The translations under genes and the position numbers were made by a program. From the NCBI RefSeq assembly GCF_003387475.1, contig NZ_QUNO01000006.1:540893-604892 (forward strand): a DNA stretch of 64,000 nt, given 5' to 3'. The stretch is from Kutzneria buriramensis (GTDB taxonomy: Bacteria; Actinomycetota; Actinomycetes; Mycobacteriales; Pseudonocardiaceae). Positions 10,156 to 19,088 of the stretch are shown here, one piece after another; the stretch's first letter is position 1, and each line of letters starts with the position of its first letter. A model generated the notes under the pieces. The model was not told where the DNA came from and did not search any database. It saw only the letters and a list, made by a program, of their open reading frames with translations.

Positions 10156-10223
10156 CCGGCGTCTCCACTCACACGCAACACCGCCGTCGACAGGTCATCC
10201 TCCGGTTCGAGTCATCCTCCGGT

Positions 10224-11212
10224 CGATCGGCACGCCAGTCGGCGTGACGTCCATCTTGACGGCTGGTTCAAGTCCCGATGGCACATCTTCTGACGTTCCT
10301 ATAGGTCCTTCTGCGTGAACTCGACTTCTACTCAGCCGAGTTCCAACAGGCGGAATTCGATACACCCTTCGGTGTGACACCCATCTCAACTATCCTCGCC
10401 AAGCGTCAGAACCACGACGGAAAGCTCGGGTCTCTATACGCCCTTCGGCGTGACGCCATTCTGACTTGAAGGACTTTCAAGCTACTGAACCCCATCCCGG
10501 AGCCAGTGTCCATACGCCTTTCGGCGTGACGCACTTCCGAACGCAAGACTTTTGCCGCCGGCGTGCTCGACAGCCTCGAGCAGGAGTTTCCATACGCCCT
10601 TCGACTTGACGCGCTTCTGCACTCGAACCGCTGAGCCGGCGGTTCGACCGGCCGCCTCTGGTTTCAATACACCCTTCGGCGTGACGCCCATCTGGACGAC
10701 GCGGCGATCGCTCCGTTACCCATGGGTGCGGAGGTTTCCATACGCCCTCGGCGTGACGCCCATCTGGACCGCCAGGTCTACTACGCGCCCTTCAACGCTC
10801 ACCCGCTTCTATACGCCCTTCGGCGGGGGCCCATCTGGACTCCTCATGGACGGCACGCCGCCCTCCATCGTCACCGTTTCCATACACCCTCCGGCGTGAG
10901 GTCCTTCCGGGCCGCCCCGTCTTCGAGATTCTGCCCACCGGCCGGTTCAGTTCTATACGCCCTTCGGCATGACGTTCTTCTGGGCCAGCGCTCGGCGCTC
11001 ACCCGCCTCATCATGGCCATCAAGTTTCTATACGCCCTTCGGCGTGACGTGATTCTGGACATGATGCTGCTGGAGATCGGCGCAGGCGTCACCGTCCTGT
11101 TTCTATACGCCCTTCGGCGTGACGTGATTCTGGACTTGACCTGATCCTGATGCGTCTGGGGCAGGGCGGTGCCATGTTTCTATACGCCCTTCGGCGTGAC
11201 GTGCTTCTGGAC
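10224..11212 (-). CRISPR. CRISPR array A2 (class A repeat, about 15 repeats)
   Basis: Repeats start at about 10224, 10295, 10354, 10430, 10506, 10586, 10661, 10734, 10805, 10876, 10949, 11024, 11099 and 11176, most of 36-37 bases. Repeats near the leader (11024 onward) are perfect or nearly so, and those at the far end are progressively mutated (10224, 10295 and 10354 barely recognisable). This matches acquisition at the high-coordinate leader. The array lies between intact cas2 and a truncated cas2. Confidence 0.96.
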
Positions 11213-11389
11213 CCTACCTACTTCGACGAGCCTCCAACCAGCAGCAATGAAGGCCTGCTACACGCGGACCTGCACTCCACGCCATCGATGATCGTTTCTC
11301 GCCGCTGAGGACCGTATCGCCGCAGCTCCAGGCACTGCGCGCGAGACCAGTGTTCGATCTTCACAGCCCCCTCCCTGAATGGAGTAGCG
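11213..11389 (-). promoter_or_regulatory. CRISPR leader, class A
   Basis: Lies between cas2 and array A2 and is nearly identical to 9839-10015. The array would be transcribed from here on the minus strand. A short palindrome (CGATGATCG) occurs near 11283. Confidence 0.85.
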
Positions 11390-11674
11390 TCACAGCGCCG
11401 CCCAGTACGGCTTGTCCGGCTCGCGTTCGGCCTGGCCGATCGCGACGAGCTTGGACCAGCACGTCCCACACACCGGCAGGACGTGCACGGCATCGGTGGA
11501 CGGCTCGATCATCGCCGCGAGACGGCCGGTCACCTCTGCCAACTCATCCGACGCCACCGCGCAGACGAACACACTGCGCTGCAGGCGATCGCCCCACTGT
11601 TGCAGATAGGCGGCGACGCGAGCGCGGGCACCATCGGCGGAAATGTCGTAACACACCAGCACAGTCAGCGCCAT
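11390..11674 (-). CDS. cas2: Cas2, CRISPR adaptation endoribonuclease-fold protein
   Basis: 94 residues with the Cas2 ferredoxin-like start (MALTVLVCYDIS, with the conserved Asp), then LQRSVFVCAV as the second strand. Cas2 dimers bridge Cas1 dimers in the spacer integrase. The ATG at 11674 is used because it places the first beta strand at the N-terminus and overlaps the cas1 stop by 10 bases. The C-terminal CGTCWSK gives a CxxC pair not essential to the family. Confidence 0.93.
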   Translation of the reverse strand: MALTVLVCYDISADGARARVAAYLQQWGDRLQRSVFVCAVASDELAEVTGRLAAMIEPSTDAVHVLPVCGTCWSKLVAIGQAEREPDKPYWAAL

Positions 11675-13568
11675 GACAGCCCCACCGGCAGCGGCCCGAT
11701 TCCCTCCACCCACGCCGCCACCACCTGCGCCTGCCGATACAGGTGGCGCCGCAGACTGCCCGCGAACCCGGGCAGGGCGCCGCGTGTCACCGTCAGCATG
11801 CAGCGTTCGTAGCCGTCCAGCACCGCTTCCCGACCCGCCTTGGTCAACAGGATCCCGCCGCGGGCGTCATCACGGCGGCCGTGCTGCGGCCCCAACCGGT
11901 GACGGCGCACCAGTTCCAGCACGACCTGATCGACCACCAGCGGCCGGAACTCCTCCATGAGGTCCAGCGCCAGACTCGGACGTCGGTCGTGGTCGGCATG
12001 CAGGAAACCGGCGGCTGGTTCCAAGCCGGCAGCCGCGAGCGCGGACACCGCTTCGGACGCCAGAACCGCGTAGCCGAACGACAACGCGCTGTTGACGACG
12101 TCCAGTGGTGGCTGTCGGGTGCGGCCGGCGAACCCGAACTCCGCGGGCAGGAACGCGGCCCACGCCTGAAAGTAGGCGCGCGCGGCAGCGCCCTCTAGCC
12201 CCATGATCTCGGCGTGGTCGCTGGCCTGCGGCAGCATGGCGGCGTAGCCGCGCATCGACGCGATCGCCTCGGACAGCTCCGCCGCGTGCTCACGTCGGAC
12301 CATCCGCTGCAGCAGCACGACCTGTTTGCGGATCTTGGCGTCGATCAGAACCCGGCCGAACGGCACCGACAGCGCGGGATCGGCGGTGTGGGCCAGTTGC
12401 CGGCGTAGGCGCTGCAGCCTGCCGCTCGGGCCGGACACCGTCTGGCCGAGGTAGCGGCCCCGCTGCGAGCAGAACACGAGCTCGACGCCGTCGGACAGTG
12501 CCCAGTTGCGCAACCCGGAGCTGACGCCGACCGCGCCGAAACACACGATGCGGGCCACGAGCCCGGCCGGAACGTCCAGCACCTCGGTGCCGTCGTGCTC
12601 GACGAGGACGCGGCCGCGTTCGATGTGCGCCCTGCTGCCCTGGATCCCCGCATACACGGTCCGGTTCTCGGGTACCTCGGCGCGCAGGTCCAGTACCGGC
12701 GGATACCGAGGACCGATGTCCTCGCCGAGGAAGCAGAAGCCCTCGTCACATGACATGATCTCCGTCTTGTCCGCGGCCAGCGTCATCCCGATCTCCTGGG
12801 CTGCCTCGGAGGCGACACGCGCCGCCTGCCACGCGTCGCGCTCGTCGCAGGCCAGCACGGCGACGTCGTCGGCGTAGCGGACCAGGGGGAAGCCGGCGGC
12901 GCGGAGCCGGTCGTCGAAGTCCTCAAGAACCAGGTTGGCCCACAGCGGTGACCGCGGCGACCCCTGCGCCAGCCCATGGGCGGGCCGAGCATGCTGTTGC
13001 CCGGGGCGGGGCGCGCCAGCAGCCGGTCCACCAGGTCCAGAAGGTCGCTGTCGACGATCAGGATCTCCAGCAACCGACGCAGCCGCACCAGGTCCACGCT
13101 GGGGAAGCAGTCGTGCAGGTCGGTGCGCAGAACCCAGCCGAACCCCTCCTCACGCAGCCGCACCAGCGCTTGGACGGCGTCCACGACGCCCAGCCCGGGC
13201 CGGAATCCGTAGCTGCTCGGTCCCAACACCGGGTCCAGGTGCGGACGCAGCTGCGACAGCACGGCACGCTCCACGATCCGGTCCCGGACGGTCGGCACAC
13301 GCAGGACCCGGTGGCCGCCTTCGGCCTTGGGGATCATCAGCTCGGTGAGCACACCCGGCTGGTAGGCCCCGGTGGCGAGTTGGTCGGCTAGCTCGGCCAG
13401 ACTCTAGTCGGCGTCGGCGGCGAACCGGCGCACGCCCGCCGATAGCCGCTCGTCCGCGGCGTCGGCGTCCAGGGCCTGCTGCCACGCCTCGGCGAGGCAG
13501 CCTGGGTCGCTGGCCGCGGCGAGCAGGTCACCCAACGCGTGCCGCCTGCCCGTCGGGTCGCAGCAGGC
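11665..13568 (-). pseudogene. cas1: Reverse transcriptase-Cas1 fusion, interrupted by a stop and a frameshift
   Basis: Three pieces make one RT-Cas1 protein. The N-terminal piece (GRRHALGDLL to RFAADAD) stops at an in-frame TAG at 13405-13407. The next frame carries RT motifs (HRVLRVPTVRDRIVER, YGFRPGLGVVDA, RTDLHDCFPSVD). One base is missing near 12975, after which the frame gives GLAQGSPRSPL and the YADD box (RYADDVAVLA). It then runs into a complete Cas1 domain with GLEGAAARAYF and SLALDLMEEFRP. Such fusions let type III systems acquire spacers from RNA. The RT part may be inactive, but the Cas1 part could still be made from an internal start. Sequencing errors remain possible. Confidence 0.88.
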
Positions 13569-13724
13569 GCGCCCCGCCGAAGCCGCGGGTGGTGTAGGCG
13601 CCGATCCCGCTGAACGGGGCCAGCCGAGCCAGCGCGCTGACTCCGGCTGGGTCGAAGCCCGGCGCGTCGAGGGCGAAGCGGACCTGTCCGCGGAAACCGC
13701 CGACCGCGACCGACACCGGGCGCC
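13528..13724 (-). pseudogene. cas6: cas6 3' fragment at array A3 junction
   Basis: Encodes only the last 65 or so residues of Cas6, including the Gly-rich loop FSGIGAYTTRGFGG, closely matching the C-terminus of the full cas6 at 16772. Similarity begins at RRPVSVAVGG, right where array A3 ends. The 17-18 bases between this fragment and the first repeat are identical to part of a spacer in array A3b, so the junction is a recombination point. Confidence 0.85.
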
Positions 13725-13742
13725 GTTCAAGACCCCGATGAC

Positions 13743-14454
13743 GTTTCAATACGCCCTCCGGCGTGACTCGCGTATTGACGATCCCAACAGCCACTACCTG
13801 CTGGCCTCATACAACGGGTTTCAATACGCCCTCCGGCGTGACTCCCGTATCAACCGGCCCTTCACTGGATCGGCGCCACAACTCACCTCGGGTTTCAATA
13901 CGCCTTCCAGCGTGACTCCCGTATCGACCTTCAGTGCAGGCTACGCCATTACAGCGCTTGGCCGGTTTCAATACACCCTCCGGCGTGACACCCGTATCGA
14001 CGCGGGGCCGTTCCTGTTGATGACCTGGCATCTGCAGAGTTTCAATACGCCCTCCGGCGTGACTCCCGTATCGACGCCCGACCTCGCCCGCATCGTCGAC
14101 GAACTGGCCGGAGAGTTTCAATACGCCCTCTGGCGTGACTCCCGTATCGACGAGACCATCCTGGCTCGCATCGCCGTCGCCTACCCGTTTCAATACGCCC
14201 TCTGGCGTGACTCCCGTATCGACCCACGAAGTGGGCAAACTGGTACAGATGGCGTTCGGGTTTCAATACGCCCTCTGGCGTGACTCCCGTATCGACATTC
14301 GGCTCGTATTCCGATTCATCAGGTTTCGCGCAATATGGAGTTTCAATACGCCCTCCGGCGTGACTCCCGTATCAACCGCCACCGCCAGCACGCTCATCAT
14401 GAGCGCCGAGATGGGGGCGTTTCAATACGCCTCCGGCGTGACTCCCGTACCGAC
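13743..14454 (-). CRISPR. CRISPR array A3 (class C repeat, 10 repeats)
   Basis: 37-base repeats start at 13743, 13818, 13892, 13965, 14039, 14115, 14187, 14260, 14340 and 14419, with spacers of 35-43 bases. The repeat starts GTTTCAATACGCCC and ends TCCCGTATCGAC. Read on the minus strand it ends ATTGAAAC, the classic type III handle. The leader follows at 14455. The leader-distal end abuts the cas6 fragment. Confidence 0.97.
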
Positions 14455-14640
14455 CCTATCTACTTCAGCGAGCCCCCAACCAGCGACAACGAAAACCCGC
14501 CGCACGCGGACCCACAACCACAGCCGTCGATGATCGCTTCCCGCCACCTCAGACCATATCGCCGCAGCCCCAGGCGATGCACGCCAGAACAGCATCCGAT
14601 CTTCACAACCCCCTCTCCGAAGGGAGCAGACCCGACAGTG
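14455..14640 (-). promoter_or_regulatory. CRISPR leader, class C
   Basis: Starts CCTATCTACTTCAGCGAGCC directly after the last A3 repeat and is nearly identical to 15089-15290. About 35 bases resembling the end of cas2 follow at 14640 (TACGGCTTGCCCGGTTCAC). This suggests that a cas2 gene once stood here. Confidence 0.8.
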
Positions 14641-14824
14641 CAGTTTAGCTACGGCTTGCCCGGTTCACACGGCACGACCGGCCTGAACACCCCGCTCACC
14701 CGAATGCCCCTAACAGTCGACCACCTACAGCTCACCCTTCACCATGACCGGTACGCCAGTCGGCGTGAGCCCATCTCGACTAGCTTTGCCGAGGACGTCG
14801 TCCCGCCCCGCTGGCCAGCAAGAC

Positions 14825-15088
14825 GTTCCAATACGCCCTGCGGCGTGACTCCCGTATCGCCTTCACTATGCCCGCACGCTGGCCGGAGCCAAGTGCTAGT
14901 TTCAATACGCCCTCCGCCGTGACTCCCGTATCAACCTCATCGCCGCGCCCGGCTTCATCGGGTTCAAGACCCCGATGACGTTTCAATACGCCCTCCGGCG
15001 TGACTCCCGAATCGACGTGCTGAACGGGCTCGCAATCGTGTTTTCCTGACCGTTTCAATACGCCCTCCGGCGTGACTCCAGTATCGAC
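14825..15088 (-). CRISPR. CRISPR array A3b (class C, 4 repeats)
   Basis: Repeats start at 14825, 14899, 14980 and 15052. Their class C sequence matches A3 and the leader follows at 15089. The spacer before 14980 ends in GTTCAAGACCCCGATGAC, the sequence that also marks the A3/cas6 junction at about 13725-13742. An additional very degenerate repeat is visible at about 14746-14781. Confidence 0.93.
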
Positions 15089-15290
15089 CCTATCTACTTC
15101 AGCGAGCCCCCAACCAGCGACAACGAAAACCCGCCGCACGAGGACCCACAACCACAGCCGTCGATGATCGCTTCCCGTCACCTCAGACCATATCGCCGCA
15201 GCCCCAGGCGATGCACGCGAGAACAGTATCCGATCTTCACAGACCCTCCCCGAGCGGAGCAGCCCCGACGGTGCAGCTTAGCTATGGCTT
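15089..15290 (-). promoter_or_regulatory. CRISPR leader, class C (second copy)
   Basis: Near-identical to 14455-14640 and immediately adjacent to the last repeat of A3b. Confidence 0.8.
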
Positions 15291-15458
15291 GCCCGGTCCA
15301 CACGACATGACCGGCCTGAACACCCCGCTCACCCGAATGACCCTAACAGTCGACCACCTACAACTCACCCTTCACCTCGACCAGCACACCCGCCGCCGTG
15401 AAGCCCATCTCGACTAGCTTTGCCGAGCACGTCGTCCCGCCCCGCTGGCCAGCAAGAC

Positions 15459-16251
15459 GTTCCTATACGCCATCCTCCGTGACTCCCGTATCGCCAGGGA
15501 GCGTTGTCCGTGTTCATCGGAAACGCCTTCAACGTTTCAATACACCCTCCGGCGTGACTCCCGTATCGACAGCCATCATGCAGCTTGTCACGACAAGCCG
15601 ACCCATAACAGTTTCAATGCGCCCTCCGGCGCGACTCCCATATCGACCACCTCATTGCCCAGCTGTGGCCGCAAAAGCTGATGATGTTTCAGTACGCCCT
15701 CCGGCGTGACTCCCGTATCGACAAGATTCCGGCCGCGTCGAGCGCTCGCGCCCCTCGAATTTCAATACGCCTCCGGCATGAGCCCCGTATCAACGTAGCT
15801 ACCGGGCCGTCGCCTCCACCGAGACCGACGGGTTTCAATAAGCCCTCCGCCGCGACTCCCGCATCGACGTGCCGCTAACGCGATCATCACCTTCGCGCAG
15901 AACCCCTTCTGACGTTGCAATACACCCTCCGGCGTGACTCCCGTATCGACTCTTTGCAATACCCGGTGACTATTCCCATTTTGAGTGGTGTTTCAATACG
16001 CCCTCCGCCGTGACTCCCGTATCATCGTTTAAGCAAAGCTCGCCGTGACCAAATCGCCATCTAGTTTCAATACGCCCTCCGGCGTGGCTCCCGTATCGAC
16101 TTCTTGCTCCACTCGATCGACATGCTCTGATCTGTGAATTTCAATGCGCCCACCGGCGTGACTCCCGTATCGACGTTGCTGAAGTGGGTTCAGCATGCTG
16201 ACGGGTCTTTCGATGTTTCAATACGCCCTCTGGCGCGACTCCCATATCGAC
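15459..16251 (-). CRISPR. CRISPR array A3c (class C, 11 repeats)
   Basis: Repeats start at 15459, 15534, 15611, 15686, 15759, 15832, 15914, 15990, 16064, 16138 and 16215. Many carry one to four changes, even near the leader, which suggests that this array is ageing. Only a stub of leader remains at 16252, so acquisition here may have stopped. Confidence 0.95.
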
Positions 16252-16305
16252 CCTATCTACTTCAGCGAGCCCTCAACCAGCGACAACGAAAACCTCTATC
16301 GCCGA
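16252..16305 (-). promoter_or_regulatory. Truncated class C leader
   Basis: About 45 bases match the start of the leaders at 14455 and 15089, then the match ends abruptly and RT coding sequence follows. The leader is cut by the rearrangement that joined the array to the RT fragment. Confidence 0.75.
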
Positions 16306-16812
16306 TCAGGATCCCAGCAGCCGACGCAGCCGCGTGAGGTCGACGCTGGGGAAGCAGTCATGCAGATCGGTGTGCAGCACACAGCCGAACCCCTCCTCAC
16401 GCAGCCGTGCCAGCGCTTGGACTGCGTCCACGACGCCCGGTCCGGGCCGGAACCCGAAGCTACCCGGGCCTAGCACGGGGTCCAGGTGCGGTCTCAGATG
16501 CGACAGCAGGTCTCGCTCCACGACGCGGTCAGGCACCGTCGGCACACGCAGGACCCGATGCCCGCCGTCCTTGGGGATCACCACCTCGGTGAGCAGGCCC
16601 GGCTGATACGTGCCGGAGGCGAGCAGGTCGGCCAGGTCAGCCAGCGATTTCTCGGCGTCGCCGGCGAACCGGCGCACTCCGGCCGACAGTTGATCATCCG
16701 CGGCGTCACTGGCGAGGACCTGCTCCGACGCCGGGGTGAGGCAGCGTGGGTCGATGGCCGCGGCGAGGAGGTCACCCAACGCGCGCCGCCTGCCCGGCCG
16801 GTCGCGGGGCAC
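16306..16812 (-). pseudogene. 5' fragment of RT(-Cas1) gene
   Basis: 168 codons homologous to the first part of the RT-Cas1 gene at 11665-13568. It is open through the region where the other copy has a TAG. It starts with a GTG inside the end of cas6 (different frame, about 40-base overlap), so cas6 and RT-cas1 are overlapping genes. RT motifs HRVLRVPTVPDRVVER and LHTDLHDCFPSVD are present. The reading frame is lost right after RLRRLLGS, where leader sequence begins. The YADD box and the Cas1 domain are missing. Confidence 0.85.
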
Positions 16813-17524
16813 GGGCCCCGCCGAAGCCGCGGGTGGTGTAGGCGCCGATGCCGCTGAACGGGGCTAGCCGCGCCAGGGCGGTGACGCCGGTCGGGTCGAA
16901 GCCAGGGGTGTCCACGGCGAAGCGGACCTGTCCGGAGAAGCCGCCGACCGCGACCGACACGGGCCTGCGGGTGCCGGTGCTGTCGGCGCGGTCGTGCAGC
17001 ACGACCTGCTCAACAGTGGTGGTCCCGTCCACACCCGTGACCACGATGGGGTCGCCGGACAGGTCGACGGTCACGTCGGCGATGTCGGCGGGCGCGAAGG
17101 TCCGCCAGGACGCGCGCAGGCTGCCCAGGACTGCGGACGGCGCTGGCCAGGGCAGGAACCGGTTGCCGCGTCGGAAGGTGACGGGGCTGATGAAGCGGAA
17201 GGCCCATTCGGTGGTGACGGGGCCGTGCAGCAGCTGTGCCCAGGTGCAGGCGGCGATCTGGTGGACACCCGTCGGTCGGCCCGCGGCGGGTGCGTGGCGT
17301 CGTCGTGTGTCCTCGACGCCGGTGATCAAACGGTCGGCGAGGGTGTCATCAAGCAGCCCGACCTCGACCACAAGGCTGCCGGGCTCGCGGCGCGCGGTCC
17401 ACGACCAGGGTTTGCGGTTCGCGTGGTGGTCGGTGTCCAGGCAGCGGGCCAGCATCCGATATACCGTCCTGCGGTCGAGCGTCGGGCCGGGCTGGGCGAG
17501 GGTCAGTCGCCAGAGGCTGGGCAT
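16772..17524 (-). CDS. cas6: Cas6 pre-crRNA endoribonuclease (full length)
   Basis: 250 residues with two ferredoxin-like halves, including FRFISPVTFRRGNRFLPWPAPS and the C-terminal Gly-rich loop GIGAYTTRGFGG typical of Cas6. It cleaves repeat RNA to leave the 8-base handle. The start at 17524 has an AGGAGAG ribosome site and gives the N-terminus MPSLWR, shared with the other cas6 copies (MPSRWE at 39022). The frame is open to 17581, but that extension has no homology. The RT fragment overlaps its end. Confidence 0.92.
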   Translation of the reverse strand: MPSLWRLTLAQPGPTLDRRTVYRMLARCLDTDHHANRKPWSWTARREPGSLVVEVGLLDDTLADRLITGVEDTRRRHAPAAGRPTGVHQIAACTWAQLLHGPVTTEWAFRFISPVTFRRGNRFLPWPAPSAVLGSLRASWRTFAPADIADVTVDLSGDPIVVTGVDGTTTVEQVVLHDRADSTGTRRPVSVAVGGFSGQVRFAVDTPGFDPTGVTALARLAPFSGIGAYTTRGFGGARAPRPAGQAARVG

Positions 17525-17875
17525 CAGGCTCTCCTGGGGGTGCGGCGGTCGGCCGGGCGTGGTTGTGGTCGGGCCAGGCATCCCACACGGTGTGCGCGAC
17601 CGTGTTGTCCGGTGTGGTCAGGTCTGTGTGCCCCGTGTCGCCGGTCAGGCGGGCGGTGGCGCCGGCTGGCAGGAGTCCGGCGGGCACGAGTTCAGCGCGG
17701 AACACGGCGGTGAGCAGGGCGTGGGCGGGTGTCGTCGATCGCGACGGGCGCCAGCCAGACCGGTGAGGCGCGGCCGCCGTGGTGGTCATCGTCGAGCCAG
17801 CGGGCCAGGATCGGGTGCACCACGCGCGGCTTGAGCACCTCGCCGTCGCTCTCCCAGCGCCACAGGCTCGGCATC
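17525..17875 (-). pseudogene. cas6-like N-terminal half, frameshifted
   Basis: The ATG at 17875 overlaps the cmr1 stop (TGATG). The product starts MPSLWRWESDGEVLK and aligns with the first half of Cas6 (ILARWLDDDHHGG, then LLPAGATARLTG after a one-base frame change near 17728). It has no second ferredoxin fold and no Gly-rich loop, and the complete cas6 starts immediately after. It could be a leftover of a cas6 duplication. A separate small Cas6-like protein is less likely because of the frameshift. Confidence 0.6.
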
Positions 17876-19088
17876 AGGACTGCCCACGGTAGAAGTCCTC
17901 GGGCAGCCGCCATTCGTCCGTCAGCCATCGTCTCCAGGTGTCGGAGATCGTGTGCAGGTCCGGGATCGTCAGGCCGAACTTGCCTGGGCTGAGGCGGGCG
18001 GTGTCGGGGAGCAGCCTCGCGTGGAACAGGAAGGTCACGACGCGCCAGCCGTCTGTGGTCCATACCGGGCGCAGCCAGACCGGGGATGCGCGGCGGATCT
18101 TCGCGCCCTGGAATGTCGGTTCGATCGAGGCGCGAAACTCGCCCCGACTGGTGGAGTAGTAGCCCACGGGGAGGCCGAACGCCGCGATGGGATATTTGCC
18201 CGAGGAGCCGTGGATGGCATTGACCCATTCCGGGGAGCGGAGATTCTTGCTGATTTCTTCTTCCGGCTCGGCGACGACACGAAACGCCCGCCATTCCTGA
18301 CCGGCATGCATGAGTGCGGACTGCCAGTCGGGCAGTGCTTCGCCCGCTAGGAACCGGCCTTCCCAGTGCGGAGGGCACAGCACGGGGAACTCGGCCAGGA
18401 CATTTCCCGGCCTGCCTGTCCATCCGTGCTCGCCCATTCTGCTAATTGCGGGCGGAATGGGCTGGGTGAACAGGACACCCCAGGATTCCGCGCGTGTCGG
18501 TGCCCCGAGTGCTTCGTGCCGCCACTTCCCGGGCAGCGGCACGCCGGAGTGGTCGGCACAGCGCAGCTGGCCGAAGCCCCGGCGGACCCGGGCGCCGAGA
18601 CCGCCGTAGGTGAGCCAGGCCCACAGCGCCAACATGAAGCGCGCGTTCAGCTTCTCGGCGTCCCGGCCGGTAGCGAACCTGATCTTGAGGTCGAATGTCT
18701 GGTCGGGGCCGGGAGGCACATAGGGCCGCTTCATGGTGCGCTGCCACAAGCCCTGGCCCATCAGGTACTGGGCCCCGTGAAACCGCTGGTCACGAAGGTC
18801 CGGGTAGGCCGCCCACTCCGGCCGCGGGTCGGTGTCGGTCGCCGGCTGGCTGTCCACGCGCAGGGCGATGCGGGAGGGGCGCTCGGGGCGGGCGCTACCG
18901 AAGACGGCTTCCTCCTCAGCCCACAGCGCCTTCAGGTCCGTGATGCCGTGGGCGGCGGCCACGGCGCGGAACCAGAAGCGCAGGGCGCCGCGGATGGACG
19001 GGACCCTGATGGGGTCGCCGCCCTCGGCGTCGTCGCCACTGAACAGGGGGGTGACGACGCGCAGGGTCAGCGTGGTCCAGGTGGTCAT
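17874..19088 (-). CDS. cmr1: Cmr1, type III-B RAMP subunit
   Basis: 404 residues starting TTLTLRVVTPLFSGD, the hallmark Cmr1 N-terminus, followed by RVPSIRGALRFWFRA and GLGARVRRGFGQL (Gly-rich RAMP loop). Cmr1 caps the Cmr complex and helps bind the 3' part of the crRNA/target duplex. The ATG at 19088 overlaps the stop of the upstream membrane-protein gene (ATGA). It is the last intact effector gene of the operon. Confidence 0.95.
   Translation of the reverse strand: MTTWTTLTLRVVTPLFSGDDAEGGDPIRVPSIRGALRFWFRAVAAAHGITDLKALWAEEEAVFGSARPERPSRIALRVDSQPATDTDPRPEWAAYPDLRDQRFHGAQYLMGQGLWQRTMKRPYVPPGPDQTFDLKIRFATGRDAEKLNARFMLALWAWLTYGGLGARVRRGFGQLRCADHSGVPLPGKWRHEALGAPTRAESWGVLFTQPIPPAISRMGEHGWTGRPGNVLAEFPVLCPPHWEGRFLAGEALPDWQSALMHAGQEWRAFRVVAEPEEEISKNLRSPEWVNAIHGSSGKYPIAAFGLPVGYYSTSRGEFRASIEPTFQGAKIRRASPVWLRPVWTTDGWRVVTFLFHARLLPDTARLSPGKFGLTIPDLHTISDTWRRWLTDEWRLPEDFYRGQS

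Larger units (their letters stand above)
14455..15480. repeat. Tandem segmental duplication of leader + cas2 relic + end repeat
   Basis: The segment 14455 to about 14850 and the segment 15089 to about 15480 are near-identical copies of some 390 bases. Both contain the class C leader, the tiny cas2 relic, a block with CCCGCTCACCCGAATG, a strongly degenerate repeat ending CATCTCGAC, and a first repeat preceded by GGCCAGCAAGACG. The copies are offset by about 634 bases. Array A3b lies between them. Confidence 0.85.

Noticed and set aside
13807..14238. Minus-strand protein with repeated TGVTPEGVLK
   Set aside because: The repeats in this protein are translated CRISPR repeats.
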